Shown here: piece after piece, positions 33,668 to 42,084 of the stretch | Layout: each line of letters begins with the position of its first letter | Position numbering within the stretch: the first letter of the stretch is position 1 | NCBI RefSeq assembly: GCF_002262885.1 | Contig: NZ_NKYF01000003.1 | Coordinates: 376,382 to 440,381, forward strand | From: Pseudonocardia sp. MH-G8 | GTDB lineage: Bacteria; Actinomycetota; Actinomycetes; Mycobacteriales; Pseudonocardiaceae | Length of the DNA: 64,000 nucleotides | Reading direction: 5' to 3' | The notes under the pieces: model-generated | Told to the model about the DNA's origin: nothing | The model's database searches: none | The model's input: the letters and a program-made list of their open reading frames with translations, nothing else | Program-made: the position numbers and the translations under genes

Positions 33668-34909
33668 ATGAGACCCCCACCACCACCTCCGGAGGGCACG
33701 CTGATCCCGTTCGACCCCCGCGACGCGGACTTCCTCACCGACCCCTACCCCACCTTCGCCGCGCTGCGGGCGCTCGGTCCCGTGCACGACCACCCCGTGC
33801 TGGGCGTCCCCGTGGCGGTCTCGCACGCCGCGTGCTCGGAAGTGCTGCGCGGTCGCGACCTCGGGCGCATCTGGGTGGACGCGGAACCGCTCGCCGAGTT
33901 CCCGGCGTTCAACCTGCTGCACCGCAACTCACTGCTCGAGCGCGAGGGCCCGCCGCACGACCGGTTGCGCCGCCTCGTCGCGGGCGCCTTCAACCGCGGT
34001 CACACGGCCCGTCTGGAGCCCCGGGTGCGCGCGCTGGCCGGGGGACTCGTCACCACGCTCGCCGAGCGGATCGGCACCGACGGCAGCGCCGACCTCATCG
34101 CCGGTGTCGCCGCCGTCCTCCCGGTGGAGGTGATCGCCGAGCTGCTCGGTGTGCCGGAGCCGGAGCGCTCGGCGCTGCGCGGCTGGTCCAACACGATCGT
34201 CAGGATGTACGAGCCCGACCCCGGGCCGGTGCGGCGGGCGGCGGCCGAGCGCGCCTCCGCCGAGTTCGTCGAGGCGCTGCGGGGCCTCGCGGCGCACCGC
34301 CGCCGCCGTCCCGGCGACGACCTGCTCTCGGACCTGCTGGACGCCGGCCCGGACACCGATGGACCGCTCGGGGGTCCGAGAATCAGCGACGACGAGTTGG
34401 TCGGCACCGCCGCGCTGCTGCTCATGGCGGGCCACGAGGCCACCGTGAACGTGATCGGCAACGGCGTGCTGGCCCTGCTGCGCCACCCGGAGCAGTGGCG
34501 GCGACTGCGCGACGACCCCGCCCTCGATGCGACGGCCGTGGAGGAGCTGATCCGCTACGACCCCCCGCTGCAGCTGTTCGAGCGCACCGCCGTGGCCGAC
34601 ACCACGGTGGCCGGGCACCCCGTGCCGGCCGGCACGAAGATCGCCGCGCTGCTGGGGGCGGCTGCCCGGGACCCGGCGGTGTTCACCCGTCCGGACGAGT
34701 TCGACGTGGCCAGGCGACCGAACGCACACCTCGGGTTCGGCGCCGGCGTGCACTACTGCCTCGGGGCCCCGCTCGCCCGGGTGGAGGTGGCCGCCACCCT
34801 CGACGCGCTGCGCGCCACCCTGCCGGACATGCGCCTGGCCGCCGAGCCGCCGCGGCACCCGAACTTCGTCATGCGCGGGCTGCGGGAGCTGCGGTTGGCT
34901 TCTGGTTGA
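33668..34909 (+). CDS. Cytochrome P450 (bacterial class I type)
   Basis: A 413-residue soluble P450. The I-helix has LLLMAGHEATVNVI (acid-Thr pair in the slightly altered AGHEAT form), the ExxR motif is VEELIRYDPP, and the heme ligand is the Cys in GFGAGVHYCLGAPLAR. PxxF-like VFTRPDEFDVAR precedes it. It needs electron partners that are not encoded nearby; the substrate is unknown. The start is uncertain: ATG 33668 has a GGGGGAGG run directly against it, and GTG 33653 lies upstream. The gene ends in a 41-bp overlap with the convergent DUF4328 gene. Confidence 0.9.
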   Translation: MRPPPPPPEGTLIPFDPRDADFLTDPYPTFAALRALGPVHDHPVLGVPVAVSHAACSEVLRGRDLGRIWVDAEPLAEFPAFNLLHRNSLLEREGPPHDRLRRLVAGAFNRGHTARLEPRVRALAGGLVTTLAERIGTDGSADLIAGVAAVLPVEVIAELLGVPEPERSALRGWSNTIVRMYEPDPGPVRRAAAERASAEFVEALRGLAAHRRRRPGDDLLSDLLDAGPDTDGPLGGPRISDDELVGTAALLLMAGHEATVNVIGNGVLALLRHPEQWRRLRDDPALDATAVEELIRYDPPLQLFERTAVADTTVAGHPVPAGTKIAALLGAAARDPAVFTRPDEFDVARRPNAHLGFGAGVHYCLGAPLARVEVAATLDALRATLPDMRLAAEPPRHPNFVMRGLRELRLASG

Positions 34910-35837
34910 TCCGCACCAGCAGCTCGCGGCGCTGCGGGCCGCCCGGCGCGAGCAGCCGCGTGAGCCGCAGCACGAGCCGGGCCGTGACCACGGCCGTGGC
35001 GGCGGCGACCAGATCGAGCACCGCGTGCAGGACGACACCGTCGGCGCGGGCCTGCACGCCGTCCCGGAAGGACCACAGCAGCACCACCGCGGCGAGCACC
35101 ACGCCCACCGCCCACAGCGCCCACCAGGCCAGCAGCAGCCGCGACGGCCGCGGACGGCGGGCCGCAGGCAGGCCGAGGGCGCTGTGCTCGATCTCCGCCA
35201 GCACCGAGCCCGGCACCGAGAGGTTGACGCCGGGCAGCAGCCAGCCGAGCACGATCGCGCGCGTGGACCGGGCCGGCCGCACACCCAGCGCGGCCGCCGC
35301 GGCCTGGGAAGCGCGCACGCTCCACAGCACCGTGAGCCCGCCGACGACGAGGGTGAGGATCGGCGCCACGGTGCCCGCGGACGCGACGAGCGCGTCGGAA
35401 GCCGCGACTGCGCCGGCCGACAGCGCCGACTCGCGGCTGGCCAGCAGCAGCGCGTAGCGCCACACCTCGGCGGCCGCGGCGAGCAACGCGACCGCTGCCG
35501 TGGCCCACAGCATCGGCACCAGCGTGCCGACCAGGGACCGCGTGGCCCGCAGCGGATCGGAACCCGTCCGCTCCTGCTCGGCAGGTGCCCAGCCGCCGAG
35601 CGGGAACCCCCAGCGGGGCAGCACCCGGTAGCGGGGCGGGCCCGTGTACCGACGCGGCGGAGGGGACGGCGGAGGTGGGCCGAAACCCTCCGGCGGCTCG
35701 GCAATCCACCGCAGGGCGGCGAGGTAGCGGCCGCAGAACGGGCAGAACGGCCCGCCTCCGGCAGGCGCGCGACGACCGCAGCGCGGGCAGGGCGGCCCCA
35801 TCCGGACCTCCCCCGCGTCGGGCGCCGACGGCTGCAT
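34869..35837 (-). CDS. DUF4328 membrane protein with N-terminal zinc ribbon
   Basis: A 322-residue protein. The N-terminus has a zinc ribbon with two CxxC pairs (GPPCPRCGRRAP and GGPFCPFCGRYL), then a Pro-rich linker with PPRYRVLPRWGFPLG, and five or six membrane segments of the DUF4328 family, with the sequence GWLLPGVNLSVPGSVLAEI as its core. The function is unknown. ATG 35837 lies 5 bp after the rhodanese gene stop on the same strand, so both are likely co-transcribed. Its 3' end overlaps the P450 gene by 41 bp, which places coding sequence on both strands. Confidence 0.8.
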   Translation of the reverse strand: MQPSAPDAGEVRMGPPCPRCGRRAPAGGGPFCPFCGRYLAALRWIAEPPEGFGPPPPSPPPRRYTGPPRYRVLPRWGFPLGGWAPAEQERTGSDPLRATRSLVGTLVPMLWATAAVALLAAAAEVWRYALLLASRESALSAGAVAASDALVASAGTVAPILTLVVGGLTVLWSVRASQAAAAALGVRPARSTRAIVLGWLLPGVNLSVPGSVLAEIEHSALGLPAARRPRPSRLLLAWWALWAVGVVLAAVVLLWSFRDGVQARADGVVLHAVLDLVAAATAVVTARLVLRLTRLLAPGGPQRRELLVRINQKPTAAPAARA

Positions 35838-35842
35838 CGGCG

Positions 35843-36175
35843 CTAGACGATCTGCGGCTCGGCGCCGCCGTCGGCCACGACCTCCCGGCCCTGGCCCGCC
35901 CACGCCAGCATGCCGCCCTCGACGTTGACGGCCGGGTAGCCCTGGCCCGCCAGGTAGGCGACCACTCGGGCCGACCGGCCACCGGAGCGGCAGACGACGT
36001 AGAGCGGGTCCTCGTCGGGCAGCTCGTCGATCCGCCCGGTGAGCTCGGACATGGGCAGGTGCGTGGCGGTGGGAGCGTGGCCTGCGGCCCACTCGTCGGA
36101 CTCGCGGACATCGAGGAGCGCGGCGTCGGCGGGCACCTGTGCCACCGACACCGCCGGGGCGGCCGGACCGGTCAT
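35843..36175 (-). CDS. Rhodanese-domain protein
   Basis: A 110-residue single-domain rhodanese. The N-terminal signature is LLDVRESDEWAAGHAPTATH and the active-site loop, with the sulfur-carrying Cys, is VVCRSGGRSARV, with GYPAVNVEGGMLAW near the end. It would transfer sulfur from thiosulfate or a persulfide carrier in the cytoplasm; the physiological donor is unknown. It is complete and of normal size. ATG 36175. It leads a two-gene unit with the DUF4328 gene and lies beyond the terminator of actP. Confidence 0.9.
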   Translation of the reverse strand: MTGPAAPAVSVAQVPADAALLDVRESDEWAAGHAPTATHLPMSELTGRIDELPDEDPLYVVCRSGGRSARVVAYLAGQGYPAVNVEGGMLAWAGQGREVVADGGAEPQIV

Positions 36176-36234
36176 GTCCCCATCCTCGCACGCAGGGACG
36201 TCACGATCCGGTGAGCAGAGGGGGGCCCGACGCG

Positions 36235-36269
36235 ACAGGGCCGTCCTCCCGGCGGGAGGACGGCCCTGT
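36235..36269. terminator. Strong terminator hairpin downstream of actP
   Basis: ACAGGGCCGTCCTCCCG (36235-36251) and CGGGAGGACGGCCCTGT (36253-36269) are perfect complements of 17 nt around one base, which in RNA gives about a 15-bp stem. It lies 20 bp past the actP stop and before the rhodanese gene. No U tract follows. Confidence 0.8.
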
Positions 36270-36289
36270 TGGCGATCAGCGGGTGTGCG

Positions 36290-37957
36290 TCAGTGCGAAG
36301 TGGCCTTCTCCGAGCCCGCACCCGTGAGGGAGCGGACCTCCATCTCGGCGTACTTGCCCTCCTCCACCGGGTGCCTGCCACCGACGTAGGTGCCCACGAC
36401 ACCGAGCACGAACGACAGCGGGATCGACACCAGACCCGGGTTGCGCAGCGGGAAGATGTCGAAGTCGGCGCCCGGGATCATGGAGCTGGCCGAGCCGGAC
36501 ACCGCCGGCGAGAAGACGATCAGCAGCACGCAGGACGCCAGACCGCCGTAGATGCTCCACAGCGCGCCGGTCGTGTTGAACCGCTTCCAGAACAGCGAGT
36601 ACAGGATCGTCGGCAGGTTCGCCGACGCCGCCACCGCGAACGCCAGCGCCACCAGGAACGCGATGTTCTGGTTGCGGGCCAGCACCCCGGCCGCGATGGC
36701 CAGGATGCCCACCACGACCGCGGTGATGCGGGCCACCCGGACCTCGGCGTCCGGCTCGGTCTGCCCCTTCTTGATGACGTTCGCGTACAGATCGTGCGCG
36801 AACGAGGCGGACGCGGCGATCGTGAGACCCGCCACCACCGCGAGGATCGTGGCGAACGCGATCGCCGAGATGATCCCGAGCAGGACCACACCGCCGAGCT
36901 CGAACGCCAGCAGCGGAGCTGCCGAGTTCGTGCCACCGGGTGCCTCGGTGATCCGCTGTGCACCGCCGGGCACCAGCGCGGCCGCGCCGTAACCCAGCAC
37001 CAGGGAGAAGAGGTAGAACAGGCCGATCAGCCAGATCGCCCACACCACCGAACGCCGCGCCTCCTTGGCGGTCGGCACCGTGTAGAAGCGCATCAGGATG
37101 TGCGGCAGGCCGGCCGTGCCCAGCACCAGCGCGAGTCCCAGCGACAGGAAGTCGATCTTCGAGAGGGCCGTCGCACCGTAGGCGAGGCCCGGGTTCAGCA
37201 GGTTGTCGCCGAGCTCCTTGGTCGTCCCCGACGCGCTCGTCACCGACGGGTTCGCCTCGACGGCCGAACCGAGCAGCGCCGAGAGGTTGAACCCGTAGAT
37301 CCCCAGGACCCAGATCGTGATCACCGCTGCGCCGATCATCAGCAGGGTGGCCTTGATGATCTGCACCCAGGTGGTGCCCTTCATCCCGCCGACGAGCACG
37401 TAAGTGATCATCAAGATGCCGACGATGGCGATGACGATGCCCTGGCCGAGCACGTTCTCGTTGTCGATGCCGAGCAGCAGGGTGATCAGCGCCCCGGCAC
37501 CGGCCATCTGCGCGAGCAGGTAGAAGAACGACACCACCAGCGTGGACGCCGCCGACGCCGCACGCACCGGACGCTGCCGCATCCGGAAGCTCAGCACGTC
37601 CCCCATCGTGAACTTGCCGGTGTTGCGCAGCAGCTCGGCAACCAGCAGCAGGGCCACCAGCCACGCCACCAGGAAGCCGATCGAGTAGAGGAACCCGTCG
37701 TAGCCGTTCACGGCGATCGCACCCGCGATCCCGAGGAACGACGCCGCCGACAGGTAGTCACCCGCGATCGCCACGCCGTTCTGCGGGCCGGTGAACGACC
37801 GGCCCGCCGCGTAGTAGTCGGACGCGGTCTTGTTGTTCCGGCTCGCCCGGAACACGACCACCAGCGTCACCACGACGAACGCGGCGAAGATGCTGATGTT
37901 CAGCAGCGGGCTGCCGACGCCGGCCGATCCCTCCTGGGCCTGGGCGAGAACGCTCAT
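36290..37957 (-). CDS. actP: Cation/acetate symporter (sodium:solute symporter family)
   Basis: A 555-residue transporter of the SSS family with about thirteen membrane segments. Typical stretches are AGRSFTGPQNGVAIAGDYLS near the start, GMKGTTWVQIIKATLLMIG in the middle, LGLALVLGTAGLPHILMRFY (the conserved Gly-Thr-Ala-Gly-Leu-Pro-His region) and an extended hydrophobic C-terminus. It should import acetate or other short carboxylates with sodium or protons. Its start overlaps the stop of the DUF485 gene (ATGA), the usual pair. A strong hairpin ends the transcript. Confidence 0.9.
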   Translation of the reverse strand: MSVLAQAQEGSAGVGSPLLNISIFAAFVVVTLVVVFRASRNNKTASDYYAAGRSFTGPQNGVAIAGDYLSAASFLGIAGAIAVNGYDGFLYSIGFLVAWLVALLLVAELLRNTGKFTMGDVLSFRMRQRPVRAASAASTLVVSFFYLLAQMAGAGALITLLLGIDNENVLGQGIVIAIVGILMITYVLVGGMKGTTWVQIIKATLLMIGAAVITIWVLGIYGFNLSALLGSAVEANPSVTSASGTTKELGDNLLNPGLAYGATALSKIDFLSLGLALVLGTAGLPHILMRFYTVPTAKEARRSVVWAIWLIGLFYLFSLVLGYGAAALVPGGAQRITEAPGGTNSAAPLLAFELGGVVLLGIISAIAFATILAVVAGLTIAASASFAHDLYANVIKKGQTEPDAEVRVARITAVVVGILAIAAGVLARNQNIAFLVALAFAVAASANLPTILYSLFWKRFNTTGALWSIYGGLASCVLLIVFSPAVSGSASSMIPGADFDIFPLRNPGLVSIPLSFVLGVVGTYVGGRHPVEEGKYAEMEVRSLTGAGSEKATSH

Positions 37958-38286
37958 GCTGCACCCTCGATCTGCTCACGGATCTGCTCGGCGGCCGGAT
38001 CCAGGTGCCGGTTCGCGTACCGCACGTACACGGTGGTGATCACGAACGTCGACACGAACTGGAGGAGACCGATGATCAGGCCGACGTTGATGTTGCCGAA
38101 GACCTTGATCGACATGAAGCTCGGCGCGTAGGACGCGAGCAACACGTACACGAGGTACCAGACCAGGAATGCCGCGCTCATCGGGAAGACGAAACGACGC
38201 AGCCTCCTCCGCAGGTCGGCGAACTCCGGGGTGGCCTGCATCTGCTCGTACACGGTGCCTGTCGATCGATTTCCTGTGGAACTCAC
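37954..38286 (-). CDS. DUF485 membrane protein, ActP partner
   Basis: A 110-residue protein with two membrane segments (PMSAAFLVWYLVYVLLASYA and GLIIGLLQFVSTFVITTVYV) and the conserved YVRYANRHLDP end. This is the DUF485 family, found with ActP in most bacteria, presumably a small subunit or stabiliser of the transporter. Its stop overlaps the actP start. GTG 38286 is preceded by GAGAGGA. The 278-bp gap upstream would hold the promoter of the pair; it carries the palindrome CACACGTGTG at 38417-38426 but no site I can name. Confidence 0.85.
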   Translation of the reverse strand: MSSTGNRSTGTVYEQMQATPEFADLRRRLRRFVFPMSAAFLVWYLVYVLLASYAPSFMSIKVFGNINVGLIIGLLQFVSTFVITTVYVRYANRHLDPAAEQIREQIEGAA

Positions 38287-38564
38287 CGGGTCCTCTCCGT
38301 TCGCTTCCGCCCGCGCACCGCGTCATCGCCGCGCCTTTCGGGGGCACAACGCCGCGAACGATAGTTCAGTCACACTGCGATCCCGGAATACTCCAAGTGG
38401 GTGATGGCGCGCGTCGCACACGTGTGGCGACGAAGCCACGATCGACGGAAACAGCGCACGACGAGCGGCGGACCAGCGGTGGACGAACGGTCCCGGCTGC
38501 CGGCGGGCCCCAGGAGTGTGACGTTCGGTTCACCGCATCGTGGCTCCCCGTGAAGGGCAGGTGG

Positions 38565-40316
38565 TCAGAGCACCGGACGCTGCTGCCGGTCGTCCAAACG
38601 GTCGCGACTCAGGCCGAGGCGTTCGGGAGCGTGCAACCGCAGCAGCACCTGGTCGGCGTCGAGGGGCCGCTGCCGGGCGGTCAGGCGGCTCACGACGATC
38701 ATCGTGAGGAACGCGGCGGGCACGGTGGCGAGCGCGGGCCGGTAGAGGAGCACACCCAGCCAACCGTCACCGCCGTAGCCCGAGAGGCTCACCGCCACCG
38801 CGCCGGCCGAGGTCAGACCACCCACCATCACGCCCGCGATCCCGCCGATGGCGGTGAGCCCGCGCCACCAGATGCCCAGGACGAGCAGCGGGCAGAACGT
38901 GGATGCCGCCAGCGCGAACACCAGTGCGACGGCCTCCGAGAAGTCCAGGCGCGTGACGGCCAGTGCGAGCGCGAGCGGCACCGCACCGGCGATCACCGCG
39001 GACAGCCGGAAGTCGCGCACCCGGCTGCTGCCGAAGATGTCGGTGGAGAGCACGCCCGCGACACTCACCACGAGGCCCGACGACGTGGAGAGGAACGCGG
39101 CCCACGCCCCCGCGGCCACCAGGCCCCCCAGCAGCGCACCGGCCCACCCGCTGCCCAGGATGGCGGACGGCAGCAGCAGCACGGCCGCGTCCGTCTCGCC
39201 GCTCACCAGCAGCTGGGGGGTGTAGAGCCGCGACAGCGCGCCCAGCAGCGTGACCGCGAGGTAGAACCCGCCGAGGAGCGCGAGCACGAACACCGCGGAA
39301 CGGCGAGCCGTGCGGCCGTCGGGGTTCGTGTAGAAGCGGACGAGCACGTGCGGCAGGCCCATCGTGCCCAGGAACAGCGCGAGGATCAGCGAGTACGTGG
39401 CGAGCAGGCCGTGCTCCCGCCCCTGGGGGAACGGGCTGATCCAGGTGGAGTTCTCCACCGGCGCGCCCGCCACCACCGGTACGGCGGCGCCGGCGGGGAA
39501 CACCAGCTGCGCCTCGGCCGCCACCGTGTGCCTGCCGGTCTCCCAGCGCAACGGGTCGTCGTGCACCGTCACGCCGTCGACCACGCCGGTGGCGGTGAAC
39601 GCGACCGGGACCTCGACCTGCAGCACGACATCCGTACGGATGTCCACGGTCGTGTCCTTCGGGAACTGCGGCGGGGCATCCTCGCCGAAGCTGCGCTGGT
39701 CCCCGAAGAAGAAGGCCAGCGCGATGATCGCGGGCAGCAGCAGCGCGGTGAGCTTGAGCCAGTACTGGAACGCCTGCACGAACGTGATCGAGCGCATCCC
39801 GCCCAGCACCACCGTGGCCACGACGACGAACGCGGCGACCGTGGCGCCCGTCCAGGACGGCAACCCGGTGACCGTGGTGACCGTGAGCCCCGCACCCTGC
39901 AGCTGGGGCAGCACGTACAGCCAGCCGATGAGAACCACGAAGACCGCGCACACCCGGCGCAGCGCACCCGACCGCAACCGGAACTCCGCGAAGTCCGGCA
40001 CCGTGTACGCGCCGGAGCGCCGCAGCGGGGCCGCCACGAACAGCACCAGCGCGAGGTAGCCCGCCGTGTAGCCGACCGGGTACCAGAGCGCGTCGACACC
40101 CTCCCGCAGGATGAGCCCCGCGATGCCCAGGAAGGACGCCGCCGACAGGTACTCCCCGGAGATCGCCCCCGCGTTGGCCACCGTGCCGACGGTGCGCGAG
40201 GCCACGAAGAAGTCGGACGTGCTGCGCGCCATCCGCACGCCGAGCGAGCCGATCACGGCGGAGGCGAGCGCGACGAGGACCATGGCCACGAGCGCGATGA
40301 GGCCGACGGTCGTCAC
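38565..40316 (-). CDS. Sodium:solute symporter paralogue 2 with extracytoplasmic insert
   Basis: A 583-residue SSS transporter. It opens with SLGVRMARSTSDFFVASRTV and ISGEYLSAASFLGIAG, and it has TMGLPHVLVRFYTNPDGRTA (family signature). Between membrane segments 6 and 7 is an insert of about 90 residues rich in beta strands (DTTVDIRTDVVLQVEVPVAF, then VHDDPLRWETGRHTVAAEAQ) that should lie outside the membrane and is absent from actP. It is strongly similar to the next gene upstream (paralogue 3), so the pair probably arose by tandem duplication. The GTG start at 40316 lies 22 bp after that gene. The substrate is unknown but probably a carboxylate. Confidence 0.85.
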   Translation of the reverse strand: MTTVGLIALVAMVLVALASAVIGSLGVRMARSTSDFFVASRTVGTVANAGAISGEYLSAASFLGIAGLILREGVDALWYPVGYTAGYLALVLFVAAPLRRSGAYTVPDFAEFRLRSGALRRVCAVFVVLIGWLYVLPQLQGAGLTVTTVTGLPSWTGATVAAFVVVATVVLGGMRSITFVQAFQYWLKLTALLLPAIIALAFFFGDQRSFGEDAPPQFPKDTTVDIRTDVVLQVEVPVAFTATGVVDGVTVHDDPLRWETGRHTVAAEAQLVFPAGAAVPVVAGAPVENSTWISPFPQGREHGLLATYSLILALFLGTMGLPHVLVRFYTNPDGRTARRSAVFVLALLGGFYLAVTLLGALSRLYTPQLLVSGETDAAVLLLPSAILGSGWAGALLGGLVAAGAWAAFLSTSSGLVVSVAGVLSTDIFGSSRVRDFRLSAVIAGAVPLALALAVTRLDFSEAVALVFALAASTFCPLLVLGIWWRGLTAIGGIAGVMVGGLTSAGAVAVSLSGYGGDGWLGVLLYRPALATVPAAFLTMIVVSRLTARQRPLDADQVLLRLHAPERLGLSRDRLDDRQQRPVL

Positions 40317-40338
40317 GGCACCACTATGTCAACGCGCG

Positions 40339-42075
40339 TCACGCCTGGCCAGGCCGGTCGAGGCGGTCCCGGGACAGGCCCAGCCGCTCGGGGGCGTGCA
40401 GGATCAGCAGCGCGCGGTCGACGTCGTACGGGATCGCCGCCCTGGTCAGCCGGCTCACCAGGATCATCGTGAGGAACGCCGCGGGCACGGTGACCGCCGC
40501 CGGCCGGTACAGCAGGACACCGAGCCAGCCGGGCGGCAGCACCGCGAACAGCGACAGCCCGACGGCGACGCCGGAGAGCCCGCCGCCGACCACGAGACCG
40601 GCGACCGCGCCCGTCGCCGTCAAGCCGCGCCACCAGATCCCGAGCACGAGCAACGGGCAGAACGTCGAGGCCGCGACCGCGAAGACCAGCGGCACGGTGA
40701 GCGCGAAGTCCAGCCGGGTGACGGCGAGCGCGAGGCCGAGGGGCACCACGGTGGACAGCGCCGCCGCCAGCCGGAAGTCGGTCCACCGGCCACGCAGCAC
40801 ATCGGTGAACAGCACCCCCGCGAGGCTCACCACGAGCCCCGAGGACGTCGCCAGGAAAGCTGCGGCGACGCCGGCCGCCACCAGCCCGCCGAGCAGCCAG
40901 CCCGCCCAGTTCTGCCCGAGCGCCGAGGTGGGCACGAGCAGCACCGCCGCGTCGGTCTCGCCCGTGACCAACAGCTGCGGGGTGTAGAACCGCGACATCG
41001 CCCCGACCGCCGTGACCAGCAGGTAGAACAGGCCGATCATCCCGAGGACGTGCACCGTGGTGCGCCGCGCCGCCCGCCCGTCGGGGTTGGTGTAGAAGCG
41101 GACCAGCACGTGCGGCATCCCCATGGTGCCGAGGAAGCCGGCCACCAGGATCGAGTAGATCTCCAGGAGCTGGTGGTCACGTTCACCGGTCAGCGGCGCG
41201 AGCCACTCCCGGTCCGTGGGTGGGGCACCGGCGACCGTGGGCACCGGCGCGCCGGCGGCGAAGGCCAGCGTGGTGTCCTCGGTGACCTCGTAGCGGCCGG
41301 GCTCCCAGAGGAGATCACCGCGAACCCGCTGCCCGTCGACCTCGCCCTCGGCCCGCAGGCGCACCGGCTCCGCCACGTCGAGCACCACGTCGGTGCGCAC
41401 CTGCACCGTCGTGCTCTCGCGGAACTGCGGAGGCGACGGGCGGTCGAACGTGCCCGCCGCGCCGAGGAACAGGCCCAGCACCACGACGGCCGGCACCGCC
41501 ATCGCCGTGAACTTGAGCCAGAACTGGAACGCCTGCACGAAGGTGATCGAGCGCATGCCCCCGCCGATGACCGTGAGCAGCACGATCACACCCGCGCCCG
41601 CGATCCCGCTCCAGGCGGGCAGCCCGGTCAGGATCGTGAGCGCGAGCCCGGCCCCCTGCAGTTGCGGCAGCAGGTACAGCCAGCCGATCACCAGCACGAA
41701 CACCGTGCAGAGCCGCCGCAGCACCGGAGAGCCCAGTCGGACCTCGGCGAAGTCGGGCACCGTGTAGGCACCCGACCTACGCAGCGGTGCGGCCACGAAC
41801 AGCAGCAGCGCGAGGTAACCCGCGACGAACGCGATCGGGTACCAGAGCCCGTCGGCGCCCTCCCGCAGGATCAGGCCCGCGATGCCCAGGAACGACGCGG
41901 CCGACAGGTACTCCCCCGAGATCGCGCTCGCGTTCGCCACCGGCCCGACCGTGCGGGAGGCCACGAGGAAGTCCGAGGTGCTGCGCGCCATCCGCACCCC
42001 GTAGGAGCCGATCAGCGCGGACACGAGGCCGACGACCGCGATCGCGATGAGCGCGACGAGCCCCGGGACCGTCAC
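40339..42075 (-). CDS. Sodium:solute symporter paralogue 3 with extracytoplasmic insert
   Basis: A 578-residue SSS transporter, closely similar to the downstream paralogue over its whole length (GSYGVRMARSTSDFLVASRT, GEYLSAASFLGIAGLILREG, GTMGMPHVLVRFYTNPDGRA). It carries the same type of insert of about 90 residues in mid-protein (ESTTVQVRTDVVLDVAEPVR), where the two paralogues differ most. It is the first transporter of the operon, 9 bp after the disordered-tail membrane gene, and the second transporter follows 22 bp later. The two could form a heteromeric or dual-substrate system. Confidence 0.85.
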   Translation of the reverse strand: MTVPGLVALIAIAVVGLVSALIGSYGVRMARSTSDFLVASRTVGPVANASAISGEYLSAASFLGIAGLILREGADGLWYPIAFVAGYLALLLFVAAPLRRSGAYTVPDFAEVRLGSPVLRRLCTVFVLVIGWLYLLPQLQGAGLALTILTGLPAWSGIAGAGVIVLLTVIGGGMRSITFVQAFQFWLKFTAMAVPAVVVLGLFLGAAGTFDRPSPPQFRESTTVQVRTDVVLDVAEPVRLRAEGEVDGQRVRGDLLWEPGRYEVTEDTTLAFAAGAPVPTVAGAPPTDREWLAPLTGERDHQLLEIYSILVAGFLGTMGMPHVLVRFYTNPDGRAARRTTVHVLGMIGLFYLLVTAVGAMSRFYTPQLLVTGETDAAVLLVPTSALGQNWAGWLLGGLVAAGVAAAFLATSSGLVVSLAGVLFTDVLRGRWTDFRLAAALSTVVPLGLALAVTRLDFALTVPLVFAVAASTFCPLLVLGIWWRGLTATGAVAGLVVGGGLSGVAVGLSLFAVLPPGWLGVLLYRPAAVTVPAAFLTMILVSRLTRAAIPYDVDRALLILHAPERLGLSRDRLDRPGQA

Positions 42076-42084
42076 CGCGCTCGC

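Noticed and set aside
38417..38426. CACACGTGTG palindrome as a CRP/GlxR site before the DUF485-actP pair
   Set aside because: The CRP-type consensus is TGTGA-N6-TCACA, which does not fit. Ten-bp palindromes of this kind are expected by chance in a window this size.
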